Part shown: positions 28,295-36,285 of the stretch, in pieces | Numbering within the stretch: the stretch's first letter is position 1 | How the letters are laid out: the number at the start of each line of letters is the position of its first letter | NCBI RefSeq assembly: GCF_040276085.1 | Contig: NZ_JBELOK010000010.1 | Location: forward strand, 62,001 to 126,000 | Reading direction: 5' to 3' | Length of the DNA stretch: 64,000 bases | Source of the DNA: Castellaniella sp040276085 | GTDB lineage: Bacteria; Pseudomonadota; Gammaproteobacteria; Burkholderiales; Burkholderiaceae_B | Notes under the pieces: model-generated | What the model was told of the DNA's origin: nothing | The model's input: only the letters and a program-made list of their open reading frames with translations | The model's database searches: none | Translations under genes and position numbers: made by a program

Positions 28295-29152
28295 ATGGCC
28301 CACGCCCGTAAATCCCGTAGCCGCCCGCAGTCAGCCTGGGAAGATGACGAGCCGACTCTGTCCGAAGAAGCCGGTATCCGGTTTCTTCACTTTAATTCAG
28401 AGTGGATCCAGGGGGCGATGCGGGTGGCCAGGCCGTCCGAACTGGTGCTTGCGTATACCCAGCAAATGATGGCCTGGCTCCTGTTTGTGCGGCCAGGCAG
28501 CCGTGATAGTCTGGCCATTCTGGGGCTGGGTGCCGGTTCGCTCCTCCGGTTTTCCATGCGCCATACGCGCTCGGCAGTAGACACCGTCGAGCGCAATCCG
28601 GCGGTCACTGCGATGTGCCGGGTGTTTTTCCGCTTGCCAGCCCAGGAAAGATCTGTCATTCACCATGCGGATGCTCTGGATTGGGTGGCGGATCCCGCCC
28701 GGGCAGGGCGCTATCGGGCCTTGATGGTAGATGTGTACGACAGCCATGCGCAGGGCCCGGTGTGTGATACGCCGGCCTTTTACCAGGATTGCTATCGTAT
28801 CCTCGATGAGCCTGGTGTCATGACGGTCAATCTGTTTGGTCAGCATGCCAGCTTTGAGCGCAATCTGCAGGCCATCGACCACGCATTCAATGGTCAGTTT
28901 GTGTGCTTGCCGGAGGTGGATGAGGGCAATACCGTGGTTTTGGCGTTCAAGGGTCATGTGCTGTCCGGCAGTGCCCAAGACTTGATGGATCGTGCCGCTG
29001 CGCTTGAGACGGCGACCCGCTTGCCGGCACGGCGGTGGGCCCGCTCGCTCCTGTCGCAACTCGCCCAAACTGAAGCGGCATCAGGCAGCCCGGCCAATGG
29101 CTTGGTGGCTTCTCAAGCGACCAGATCCCATCCCTCGGATGGTCCTCTGTAA
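28295..29152 (+). CDS. Spermidine synthase-like methyltransferase-fold protein
   Basis: About 285 residues from the ATG at 28295, 29 bases after the thiolase; no clear ribosome site is visible. The fold signature is LAILGLGAGSLLRF for S-adenosyl binding, then DTVERNPAV, DALDWVADP and LMVDVYDS, in the order seen in polyamine aminopropyltransferases. The first 40 residues are basic and then acidic. The last 40 residues are low in pattern. Genes of this class are often annotated as spermidine synthase without proof; the substrate is unknown here. Confidence 0.72.
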   Translation: MAHARKSRSRPQSAWEDDEPTLSEEAGIRFLHFNSEWIQGAMRVARPSELVLAYTQQMMAWLLFVRPGSRDSLAILGLGAGSLLRFSMRHTRSAVDTVERNPAVTAMCRVFFRLPAQERSVIHHADALDWVADPARAGRYRALMVDVYDSHAQGPVCDTPAFYQDCYRILDEPGVMTVNLFGQHASFERNLQAIDHAFNGQFVCLPEVDEGNTVVLAFKGHVLSGSAQDLMDRAAALETATRLPARRWARSLLSQLAQTEAASGSPANGLVASQATRSHPSDGPL

Positions 29153-29166
29153 TCGCCCCAAGCCAT

Positions 29167-29195
29167 TTGACAGCTCTAAAAATCACCCATACAAT
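29167..29195 (+). promoter_or_regulatory. Promoter of tRNA-Val
   Basis: A perfect TTGACA (29167-29172), a 17-base spacer and TACAAT (29190-29195) stand 15 bases before the mature tRNA start. This is a near-consensus sigma-70 promoter. Confidence 0.85.
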
Positions 29196-29209
29196 CTCGT
29201 TCTTTCTTC

Positions 29210-29286
29210 AGGCGGTTAGCTCAGTTGGTTAGAGCGCTACGTTGACATCGTAGAGGTCGCTGGTTCGAATCCAGTACTGCCTACCA
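29210..29286 (+). tRNA. tRNA-Val (anticodon GAC)
   Basis: The 77 bases fold as a standard cloverleaf. The acceptor pairs AGGCGGT with ACTGCCT (one G-U), the D stem is GCTC/GAGC, and the anticodon arm CTACG-TTGACAT-CGTAG places GAC at 34-36. The T arm is CTGG-TTCGAAT-CCAG, and CCA is encoded. Confidence 0.97.
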
Positions 29287-29298
29287 GTATTTTCAAAG

Positions 29299-29326
29299 CC
29301 GCTGCTTCCTACAGGCAGCGGTTTTT
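29299..29326 (+). terminator. Terminator of tRNA-Val
   Basis: CCGCTGC / GCAGCGG forms a 7-base stem with a 9-base loop followed by TTTTTG, 12 bases after the tRNA end. Confidence 0.8.
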
Positions 29327-29450
29327 GTTTTTCCAATCGTAAAAAGTTCTGATGTTTTAGTGGCTGATCCGTCGATGCAAATTGCTTGTTGGCAGCCTGA
29401 TTGCTAAACTGATACAAGACCCTTCCTGCATGGCAATCTAAATTATTCCG

Positions 29451-29472
29451 ACGCGGCGCAGGCCGCGTTTTG
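29451..29472 (+). promoter_or_regulatory. Terminator-like hairpin in the thrS leader
   Basis: ACGCGGC-GCAG-GCCGCGT is a perfect 7-base stem with a 4-base loop, ending in TTTTG, only 21 bases before the thrS ATG. It looks like an intrinsic terminator placed to attenuate thrS. Possible promoter elements lie upstream: TTGCTT at 29382 with TAAACT at 29405, or TTGGCA at 29389 with GATACA at 29411. All are weak. The rest of 29327-29450 shows nothing else. Confidence 0.5.
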
Positions 29473-29492
29473 TATTTTCAGGACACATATTC

Positions 29493-31436
29493 ATGGTTTG
29501 CATCACCTTACCCGACGGCTCACAGCGTGAGTTCGATCATGCGGTTTCTGTACTCGACGTTGCTCAGTCGATCGGAACTAGTCTGGGCAAGGCGGCATTG
29601 GGTGGCAAACTCACGACAAATGGCGAAACCCATCTGGTGGATGTCAGCCACCAAATCAATCACGACGTAAATCTCAGCATCATCACCGAGAAAGACCCCG
29701 AAGGCCTGGACATGATCCGGCATTCCACGGCGCATTTGCTGGCTTACGCGGTAAAAACCTTGTTTCCGGATGCTCAGGTCACGATCGGCCCGGTGATCGA
29801 TAACGGGTTTTACTACGATTTTTCGTACAAGCGGCCCTTTACCCCCGAAGACCTCGAAGCCATCGAGAAGAAAATGGCCGAGCTTGCCCGCCGTGATGAG
29901 ACCGTGGTGCGTGAAGTCTGGGATCGTGATGAGGCCGTGGCCTTTTTCAAGAAAATTGGCGAGGCCTACAAGGCAGAGATCATCGCGTCCATCCCCAGCA
30001 ACGAGAAAATCAGCCTGTACCGCGAGGGCGATTTTATCGACCTCTGCCGCGGCCCCCACGTGCCTTCCACGGGGCGCCTCAAGGTTTTCAAGCTCATGAA
30101 AGTTGCCGGTGCCTACTGGCGCGGAGACAGCAACAACGAAATGCTGCAGCGCATCTATGGTACCGCCTGGACACGTCAGGCCGACCAAGACGCCTATCTG
30201 CACATGCTTGAGCAGGCCGAGCTTCGGGATCACCGCCGAATTGGCCGTGAGCTGGATCTATTTCATTTCCAGGACGAAGCGCCCGGCCTGATTTTCTGGC
30301 ACCCCAAAGGCTGGACCATCTGGCAGCAAGTCGAGCAATACATGCGTCAGGTATACCAGGATAACGGCTACCAGGAAGTCAAGGCACCGCAAATCCTCGA
30401 TTTGTCTCTCTGGAAAAAAACCGGCCACTGGGACAACTACAAAGAAAACATGTTCACCACAGAGTCCGAAAACCGTGTGTACGGGCTCAAGCCAATGAAC
30501 TGTCCCGGCCATGTGCAAATCTTTAATGCCGGGCTGCATTCTTATCGCGAACTTCCCCTGCGCTATGGCGAGTTTGGCCAGTGCCACCGCAACGAGCCCT
30601 CTGGTTCGCTGCACGGCATGATGCGCGTGCGCGGTTTTACCCAGGACGACGGCCACATTTTTTGTACTGAAGACCAGTTGCAAGACGAGTGTGCGGCCTT
30701 TACCCGGCTGCTGCAAAAGGTGTATGCCGATTTTGGCTTCACCGAGATCCTCTACAAAGTGGCCACGCGTCCCGAGAAACGCATTGGTGCCGACGACGTC
30801 TGGGACAAGGCCGAAAAAGCCCTGATGGACAGTCTCGATCTGGCGCATTGCTCCTACGAGGTATCCGAAGGTGAGGGCGCGTTCTATGGTCCCAAGATCG
30901 AGTACACGCTCAAGGATGCCATCGGGCGTCATTGGCAGTGCGGTACCATTCAGGTAGATTTTTCCATGCCTGCGCGGCTTGGGGCCGAGTACGTGGATGC
31001 CCAGGATCAACGCCGCACGCCTGTGATGCTGCACCGTGCCATTCTGGGTTCCCTCGAGCGCTTTATCGGGATGCTGATCGAAAACCACGCGGGCGCATTG
31101 CCCGCTTGGCTGGCGCCGCAGCATGCGGTGGTGTGCTGCATCTCTGAGGGTTCTGCCGATTATGCGGCACAAGTTTCCAAAACCCTTGTTAAACAAGGGT
31201 TTAGGGTGTCCTCCGATTTGCGTGGTGAAAAAATCACTCGTAAAATTCGAGAACACAGTCTGCAAAAGGTTCCGTATATCCTTGTTGTGGGCGACAAAGA
31301 GCGCGAATCTGGTATCGTTTCTGTGCGCGGGCGTGGCAAACTTGATTTAGGTACCATGCCGCTGGCCGATTTTGCGGCGCGCCTGCACCAAGAAATCGCC
31401 ACCCGAGACCAAGGAGGGCAGTCAGGTCAGGCCTGA
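29493..31436 (+). CDS. thrS: Threonyl-tRNA synthetase
   Basis: A 647-residue enzyme of usual length. Residues 1-60 are the TGS domain, then the editing domain with HSTAHLLAYAV (the HxxxH site that clears Ser-tRNA-Thr), then the class II core with the zinc cysteine in PMNCPGH, motif 2 FGQCHRNEPSGSLHG and motif 3 GSLERFIGMLIE. The C-terminal anticodon domain ends with FAARLHQEIA. It charges tRNA-Thr. AGGA stands 9 bases before the ATG. It leads into infC with 35 bases between, as in most bacteria. Confidence 0.97.
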   Translation: MVCITLPDGSQREFDHAVSVLDVAQSIGTSLGKAALGGKLTTNGETHLVDVSHQINHDVNLSIITEKDPEGLDMIRHSTAHLLAYAVKTLFPDAQVTIGPVIDNGFYYDFSYKRPFTPEDLEAIEKKMAELARRDETVVREVWDRDEAVAFFKKIGEAYKAEIIASIPSNEKISLYREGDFIDLCRGPHVPSTGRLKVFKLMKVAGAYWRGDSNNEMLQRIYGTAWTRQADQDAYLHMLEQAELRDHRRIGRELDLFHFQDEAPGLIFWHPKGWTIWQQVEQYMRQVYQDNGYQEVKAPQILDLSLWKKTGHWDNYKENMFTTESENRVYGLKPMNCPGHVQIFNAGLHSYRELPLRYGEFGQCHRNEPSGSLHGMMRVRGFTQDDGHIFCTEDQLQDECAAFTRLLQKVYADFGFTEILYKVATRPEKRIGADDVWDKAEKALMDSLDLAHCSYEVSEGEGAFYGPKIEYTLKDAIGRHWQCGTIQVDFSMPARLGAEYVDAQDQRRTPVMLHRAILGSLERFIGMLIENHAGALPAWLAPQHAVVCCISEGSADYAAQVSKTLVKQGFRVSSDLRGEKITRKIREHSLQKVPYILVVGDKERESGIVSVRGRGKLDLGTMPLADFAARLHQEIATRDQGGQSGQA

Positions 31437-31471
31437 TACCCTCGTTTTATTAATTTCCAGGAGTCCTTGAC

Positions 31472-32014
31472 ATCGCAACCGAAAAAAAACACCGCGTCAA
31501 CGGTGAAATCCGTATCCACGAAGTCCGCCTGATTGGCATCGATAGCGAGCAACTGGGCGTTATGCGCACCAGCGAAGCCCTTGCGCTCGCAGAGCAAAAC
31601 GACGTCGACCTCGTCGAAATTTCGCCAACAGCCACACCTCCCGTGTGCCGGCTGATGGATTACGGCAAATTCAAATACCAAGAACAAAAGCGCCAGGCCG
31701 AAGCTCGTGCGCGCCAAAAAACAATTCAAGTCAAAGAAGTCAAATTCCGTCCAGGCACCGATGAAGGCGACTACCAGGTCAAGCTGCGCAATTTGCGCCG
31801 CTTCATCGAAGACGGCGACAAGGCTAAGGTTACGCTGCGCTTCCGTGGTCGCGAGATGGCTCACCAAGAGCTCGGCATGCGAGTCCTCGAACGCGTGCGC
31901 GACGATCTCGGTGATCTCGTCCTGGTCGAAGCCATGCCCAAGCTCGAAGGCCGGCAAATGGTCATGGTGCTGGCACCGCGCCGTAAGTCGGGCAAACAGG
32001 GTGATGCAGCCTGA
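31472..32014 (+). CDS. infC: Translation initiation factor IF-3, AUC start
   Basis: 180 residues when started at ATC 31472, which has AGGAG 8 bases before it. The first residues (I/M)ATEKKHRVNGEIR match the conserved IF-3 N-terminus, whereas the first in-frame ATG at 31562 would remove 30 conserved residues. Later blocks are the usual ones: VCRLMDYGKFKYQEQ, EVKFRPGTDEGDYQVK, LRFRGREMAHQELG. IF-3 polices start codons on the 30S subunit, and the rare start lets it repress its own synthesis. Normally rpmI follows directly; here gshB does. Confidence 0.95.
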   Translation: MATEKKHRVNGEIRIHEVRLIGIDSEQLGVMRTSEALALAEQNDVDLVEISPTATPPVCRLMDYGKFKYQEQKRQAEARARQKTIQVKEVKFRPGTDEGDYQVKLRNLRRFIEDGDKAKVTLRFRGREMAHQELGMRVLERVRDDLGDLVLVEAMPKLEGRQMVMVLAPRRKSGKQGDAA

Positions 32015-32078
32015 TCTTCTTTTCTGATCGGCCTGGTGTCGGTGCCGGGTCGATCTGCCTCACATGGATAATGTTGTC

Positions 32079-33044
32079 ATGCATGTGCTGTTTGTGATTG
32101 ATCCGCTCCCCGGCCTGAAAGCCTGGAAGGACTCCTCTGTGGCCATCATGCGCAGCCTGGCTGCGCAAGGCCACCGCTTCAGTTTTGCCTTGCAGGCTGA
32201 TCTCTTCATTGATCAGGGGCGGGTGCGGGTGGCGGCCACTGGCATGCAGCTGCGGCCCGATGCCGATTGGCAGGGTCACAACTGGTGGATCCAGGATGAT
32301 GCCGCGGTTGATGCCGACCTGGCCGACTTCGATGCGGTTCTGATGCGCAAGGATCCGCCCTTCGACATGGAGTACATCTACTCCACGCATCTGTTTGATT
32401 ATGCCCAGGCACAGGGCGCACGCGTGTTCAATACGGGGGCGGCGATTCGCAACCACCCCGAGAAACTCGCCATCACAGAGTTTGCGCAGTACACCACACC
32501 AACCCTGGTCAGCCGCGATATGGCCCGTTTACGGGCCTTTCACGCCCAGCAGGGTGATGTCATCGTCAAGCCGCTGGATGGCATGGGCGGCAGCGGAATA
32601 TTCCGTCTTCAGCCCCAAGAGCCCAATCTGGGAACCATTCTCGAAACCCTCACCGAGATGGGCACTCGCACCATCATGGCGCAGCGCTATATTCCGGAGA
32701 TCGTCGAGGGCGACAAGCGTATTCTCATCATCGGTGGCGAGCCTGTGCCGTTTGCTCTGGCGCGCTTGCCGCTACAAGGAGAAACGCGGGGTAATCTGGC
32801 TGCAGGCGGACGGGGGGTTGCACAACCCTTGTCGGCCCGCGATCTCACGCTCGCCCAGGCAGTTGCCGGTCGCCTGGCGTCGCGTGGGCTTTTATTGATT
32901 GGCCTGGATGTGATCGGCGACTACATTACCGAAATCAACGTCACCAGTCCCACGTGCTTTGTCGAGATCACAGAACAAACAGGCTTTGATGTGGCTGGCC
33001 GCTTCGTGCAGGCGCTGCAACAGGCCGTGGGCGCCCGCGCATGA
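32079..33044 (+). CDS. gshB: Glutathione synthetase
   Basis: 321 residues from the ATG at 32079; an ATG at 32064 is also in frame, but conserved sequence begins at MHVLFVIDPL. Motifs of the ATP-grasp GshB family are present: DSSVAIMRSL, MRKDPPFDMEYIYSTHLFD, VIVKPLDGMGGSGIF, RTIMAQRYIPE, GDKRILIIGGEPVP and the metal site EINVTSPTCF. It joins gamma-glutamylcysteine and glycine. The 4-base overlap with the PTS EIIA gene is the arrangement usual in Burkholderiales. Confidence 0.95.
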   Translation: MHVLFVIDPLPGLKAWKDSSVAIMRSLAAQGHRFSFALQADLFIDQGRVRVAATGMQLRPDADWQGHNWWIQDDAAVDADLADFDAVLMRKDPPFDMEYIYSTHLFDYAQAQGARVFNTGAAIRNHPEKLAITEFAQYTTPTLVSRDMARLRAFHAQQGDVIVKPLDGMGGSGIFRLQPQEPNLGTILETLTEMGTRTIMAQRYIPEIVEGDKRILIIGGEPVPFALARLPLQGETRGNLAAGGRGVAQPLSARDLTLAQAVAGRLASRGLLLIGLDVIGDYITEINVTSPTCFVEITEQTGFDVAGRFVQALQQAVGARA

Positions 33045-33454
33045 AAACCCGTATTGCCCTGGTGATGCATCAGCCTTTGGGCTCAGCGTTTCAGTCCTGT
33101 GCCCAGCACGTGCTGGGCCGGGTGCCTGATCTCCAGGTATTCGACATTCAACCTGATTCCCCCCCCGATCAGCACACTGATCGCCTGTTGGCCTGGATTC
33201 GTACCGGTGAGGTGGATCAGCCCATCTTGTTGCTCAGCGACCTCTACGGCGCAACGCCTTTCAATATTGCGGCCCAGGCGCTACGCCAGGCACTCGAAGA
33301 AGGCTATATCATTCATCTATTGACGGGCACGAACGCCTGCATGGTTCTCAAAGCCTTGACCGACCAGCAGGACAACCCGGAATCCCTCAGCGAACGCGTG
33401 CGACAGGGGGCGTTACGCGGGATAGTCAACGCAGATCCCCCTCCCGACTGCTAG
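33041..33454 (+). CDS. PTS EIIA component, mannose family
   Basis: A 137-residue cytoplasmic protein with the EIIA-Man fold. H10 in LVMHQPLGSA is the expected phospho-acceptor, and LLLSDLYGATPFNIAAQAL is the conserved core. It would receive phosphate from HPr. No EIIB or EIIC gene is near, so it is likely regulatory rather than part of a sugar transporter, as known for beta-proteobacterial PTS. It overlaps gshB by 4 bases and lies 15 bases before ptsH. Confidence 0.88.
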   Translation: MKTRIALVMHQPLGSAFQSCAQHVLGRVPDLQVFDIQPDSPPDQHTDRLLAWIRTGEVDQPILLLSDLYGATPFNIAAQALRQALEEGYIIHLLTGTNACMVLKALTDQQDNPESLSERVRQGALRGIVNADPPPDC

Positions 33455-33469
33455 TTAGGAGTTTTGCCC

Positions 33470-33739
33470 ATGCCATCAATGGATCTGGTGATTTCCAATA
33501 AACTTGGCCTGCACGCGCGTGCGGCGGCAAAGCTTACCCAGTTGGCAGGCCGCTTCGTCAGCGACGTATTTATTTCGCGTGGCGCGCAACGAGTCAATGC
33601 AAAAAGCATCATGGGTGTCATGATGCTGGCCGCCGGGCTTGGAGTTACCGTGCGTATTGATGCCAGTGGCGCCGATGAGCAGCAGGCGCTCAAGGATATC
33701 CGGGCTTTGTTCGAGGGCAAGTTTGGAGAGGCCGAATGA
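33470..33739 (+). CDS. ptsH: Phosphocarrier protein HPr
   Basis: 89 residues from the ATG at 33470, which has TAGGAG 8 bases before it. H15 in KLGLHARAAAKL is the EI-dependent phosphorylation site. S46 in NAKSIMGVMMLA is the site used by HPr kinase in species that have it. HPr passes phosphate from EI to EIIA proteins. It is followed after 31 bases by ptsI. Confidence 0.95.
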   Translation: MPSMDLVISNKLGLHARAAAKLTQLAGRFVSDVFISRGAQRVNAKSIMGVMMLAAGLGVTVRIDASGADEQQALKDIRALFEGKFGEAE

Positions 33740-33770
33740 TCATCGGCAGGATGACAGGCCGGGTTTGCCC

Positions 33771-35522
33771 ATGAGTGGCTCAGAACCAGATTCCGAGCTG
33801 TCCTCGACACTCTGTTTGTATGGGCAGGGCGTTGTGCGTGGCTATGCCATTGGCCGCGCAGTTGTCATGAGCGCCGCCGCGCTCGAAGTCGCTCACTACC
33901 GAATAGCCGACGAAGACATCGCCGCCGAAAAAAATCGGCTGTGTGCGGCCGTAGACAGTGCAGTCCAGGAGCTGCAGCAGATGGTGGACATGCTGCCACC
34001 AGACGCGCCTCGTGAGCTGGGTGTGCTGCTTTCTGTGCATGCCATGTTGTTGCAGGATCCCATGCTGGTGCAGTCAGTCTGTCAACTGATCGACGAGCGC
34101 CAGTACAACGCCGAATGGGCGCTTACCACGCAGGGGCAATCGCTGGCAGAACAATTTGCCCAGGTGGAAGACGCCTACCTGCGCGAACGCGGTGCCGATG
34201 TCCGGCAAGTGATCGAGCGCGTGCTCAGGGTACTGTCGGGCACCGCATCGTGGCTGCCCAACCTGGACGGTGTGGATATTGATGGCAGCCTGATTGTCGT
34301 GGCGCGCGATATTTCGCCGCCAGACATGATGCGACTGCGTGGTGGCAAGTTTGGTGCCTTTCTTACCGATCTGGGTGGCGCAACTTCGCACACCGCCATT
34401 GTTGCGCGCAGCATGAACGTGCCGGCCGTGGTGGGAATGGGAACAGTGCGCGCTTTGGTGCGCGATGGCGATGTCCTGATCGTCGATGGCGTCAACGGGA
34501 TGGTGCTGGTCAATCCCTCCCCGAGCATTTTGCGCGAGTACCAAGAGCGGCAAGCGGCATTCTTGCGCGAGCGCGACGAACTCAAAGCCTTGCGTTTCGC
34601 ACCGGCCATAACACTTGACGGCGTACAGGTGCGAATGGAAGCCAATATAGAGCTGCCCGAAGAAGCTGCCGATGCATTGGCGGCAGGTGCCGAAGGTATT
34701 GGTCTGTTTCGCAGCGAGTTCCTCTTTATGGGACGAGCCGAGTTGCCCGACGAAGATGAGCAATATGCTGCCTATGCATCGGTAGTACGGGCAATGGGCG
34801 GTCGGCCGGTGACCATCCGTACGCTTGATATCGGCGCTGATAAGACATTGGATGGCGAGGCAACGGTCGCGACCAATCCCGCCCTGGGATTGCGTGCCAT
34901 TCGCTATTGTCTGGCCAACCCGGAGCTCTTCAACATTCAGTTGCGCGCACTGCTGCGGGCAGCGGTGCATGGTCCGGTGCGGGTGCTGATCCCCATGGTG
35001 TCGCATATGCACGAAGTCGTGGCTGTGCGGCGCGCGTTGGCGCGTGCAGCCGAAGAGCTGAGTGACGCAGGAATCTCCCACGAAACCAGGGTGCAACTGG
35101 GTGCCATGGTCGAGATCCCTGCGATGGCCATTGCCATCGAGCCCTTTGCGGAGACGCTCGACTTTCTTTCGATTGGCACCAACGATCTCATCCAGTATGT
35201 GTTGGCCATTGATCGGGGCGACAAGGATGTGTCATCGCTGTACGACCCCATGCACCCGGCCGTCTTGCGGCTTATTGCGCACACGATCAATGCAGGCGAG
35301 CGCGTTGGCAAGCCTGTGTCCGTCTGCGGCGAGATGGCCGGTGACGTGCGGGTGACGCGTATGCTGCTGGGCTTGGGGCTGACCGGTTTCTCCATGCACC
35401 CGCAGCAGTTGCTGGACGTCAAAAAAGAGATTCGCAAGGCGCATTCCAATGCTTTGCGCGTCAAGGTGGCCTCTGCACTGAATCGAGCGGCGCGCATCGA
35501 TCTAAGTACCTTGTCAGCCTGA
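33771..35522 (+). CDS. ptsI: PTS enzyme I (phosphoenolpyruvate-protein phosphotransferase)
   Basis: 583 residues from the ATG at 33771. The N-terminal HPr-binding domain leads to the phospho-histidine H207 in GGATSHTAIVAR. The C-terminal PEP-binding barrel has RSEFLFMGR, RTLDIGADK, MVEIPAMAI, SIGTNDLIQY and VCGEMAGD, with the catalytic cysteine in the last. It starts the phosphorelay EI-HPr-EIIA. It is the last gene of the gshB-PTS run; no hairpin terminator is visible behind it. Confidence 0.96.
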   Translation: MSGSEPDSELSSTLCLYGQGVVRGYAIGRAVVMSAAALEVAHYRIADEDIAAEKNRLCAAVDSAVQELQQMVDMLPPDAPRELGVLLSVHAMLLQDPMLVQSVCQLIDERQYNAEWALTTQGQSLAEQFAQVEDAYLRERGADVRQVIERVLRVLSGTASWLPNLDGVDIDGSLIVVARDISPPDMMRLRGGKFGAFLTDLGGATSHTAIVARSMNVPAVVGMGTVRALVRDGDVLIVDGVNGMVLVNPSPSILREYQERQAAFLRERDELKALRFAPAITLDGVQVRMEANIELPEEAADALAAGAEGIGLFRSEFLFMGRAELPDEDEQYAAYASVVRAMGGRPVTIRTLDIGADKTLDGEATVATNPALGLRAIRYCLANPELFNIQLRALLRAAVHGPVRVLIPMVSHMHEVVAVRRALARAAEELSDAGISHETRVQLGAMVEIPAMAIAIEPFAETLDFLSIGTNDLIQYVLAIDRGDKDVSSLYDPMHPAVLRLIAHTINAGERVGKPVSVCGEMAGDVRVTRMLLGLGLTGFSMHPQQLLDVKKEIRKAHSNALRVKVASALNRAARIDLSTLSA

Positions 35523-35694
35523 ATTTCTTTCTATGGCCTTATTTGTCCGGTGTTTGCATCGGGTCTTTTGTGTCCAGTTGTTGGCTGCGCCAGAGCCGCC
35601 TGTGTGCCCACTTGCTGCGTTTTTCCCTTGGGCGTCCAAATTAAAACCCGTGTTTTGCCTGGCGCTGCCTGCAATGGCTGTTTACATGTCAGGG

Positions 35695-35722
35695 TTTACC
35701 CTTTATCCAAGGTCGATAGAAT
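35695..35722 (+). promoter_or_regulatory. Candidate promoter of the lipoprotein gene
   Basis: TTTACC (35695-35700), a 16-base spacer and TAGAAT (35717-35722) lie about 70 bases before the lipoprotein ATG. I see nothing else in the 272-base gap after ptsI. Confidence 0.45.
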
Positions 35723-35794
35723 TGTAACTAGCCCGGCTGTTACAGTCCGGTCTTTAAAAAAATTCCGTCGATGGAAACTGGAAAAGGGAAGATC

Positions 35795-36184
35795 ATGAAT
35801 ACAATGCGCAAAACGCTTACCATGGCCGCAGTCGTCGCTTCAATGGGCCTGCTGGCGGCTTGCTCCAAGAGTGACGAACCCGCAGCACCCCCGGCTGCGC
35901 CGGTTCCGTCCACAGCCCCTACGCCAGCCCCTGTGCCGCCAGCCACTCAAGAACCCTCTACGACGCCTCAGTCGTCCCAGGATTCCTCCTCCCAGACTGA
36001 TAAGCCTACGTTGGAAGAGCAGATCAAGCAGTCTGGCGAGGATGCGAAGACCAAGGCAGAGGAACTCGGCGACAAGATGGGTGAGGCTGCCACCGACGCC
36101 CGTGATGCAATCAAGGAAGGTGCTGAAAAGGCTGATGGGGCGATTCAGGGCGCCGTGGGTAGCGGCACTGACAGCAGCAAATAA
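35795..36184 (+). CDS. Small proline-rich lipoprotein, function unknown
   Basis: 129 residues from the ATG at 35795, which has AAGGGAAG just upstream. A signal peptide ends in the lipobox LAAC, giving a lipidated cysteine near residue 22. Residues 28-70 are almost only Pro, Ala, Ser, Thr and Gln. Residues 75-125 are charged, with alternating Lys/Glu/Ala (KTKAEELGDKMGEAATDARD), and would form a long amphipathic helix. It may be a cell-envelope spacer protein. I do not recognise the family. It has its own promoter and a strong terminator, so it is an independent unit. Confidence 0.7.
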   Translation: MNTMRKTLTMAAVVASMGLLAACSKSDEPAAPPAAPVPSTAPTPAPVPPATQEPSTTPQSSQDSSSQTDKPTLEEQIKQSGEDAKTKAEELGDKMGEAATDARDAIKEGAEKADGAIQGAVGSGTDSSK

Positions 36185-36222
36185 GCCTGCTTGGCCATTA
36201 TGTGTGGCCAGAGGATAGTCAA

Positions 36223-36254
36223 CGAAAAAAGGGCGCTCAAGCGTCCTTTTTTCG
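36223..36254. terminator. Bidirectional terminator between lipoprotein gene and amtB
   Basis: A 15-base stem CGAAAAAAGGGCGCT / AGCGTCCTTTTTTCG with one G-U pair is flanked by A and T runs, so it can terminate on both strands. The genes on either side converge on it. Confidence 0.9.
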
Positions 36255-36285
36255 TGAACATGAAGATTTGCCGCGGAGCGCGTCG

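Noticed and set aside
30258..31265. 335-codon antisense frame in thrS
   Set aside because: It is opposite a highly conserved synthetase and resembles no protein family.
31562..32014. infC started at the first ATG
   Set aside because: It would lose 30 conserved residues; the AUC at 31472 has a good ribosome site.
34074..35096. 340-codon antisense frame in ptsI
   Set aside because: It is rich in His and Cys as expected from the complement of ptsI codons; no domain is present.
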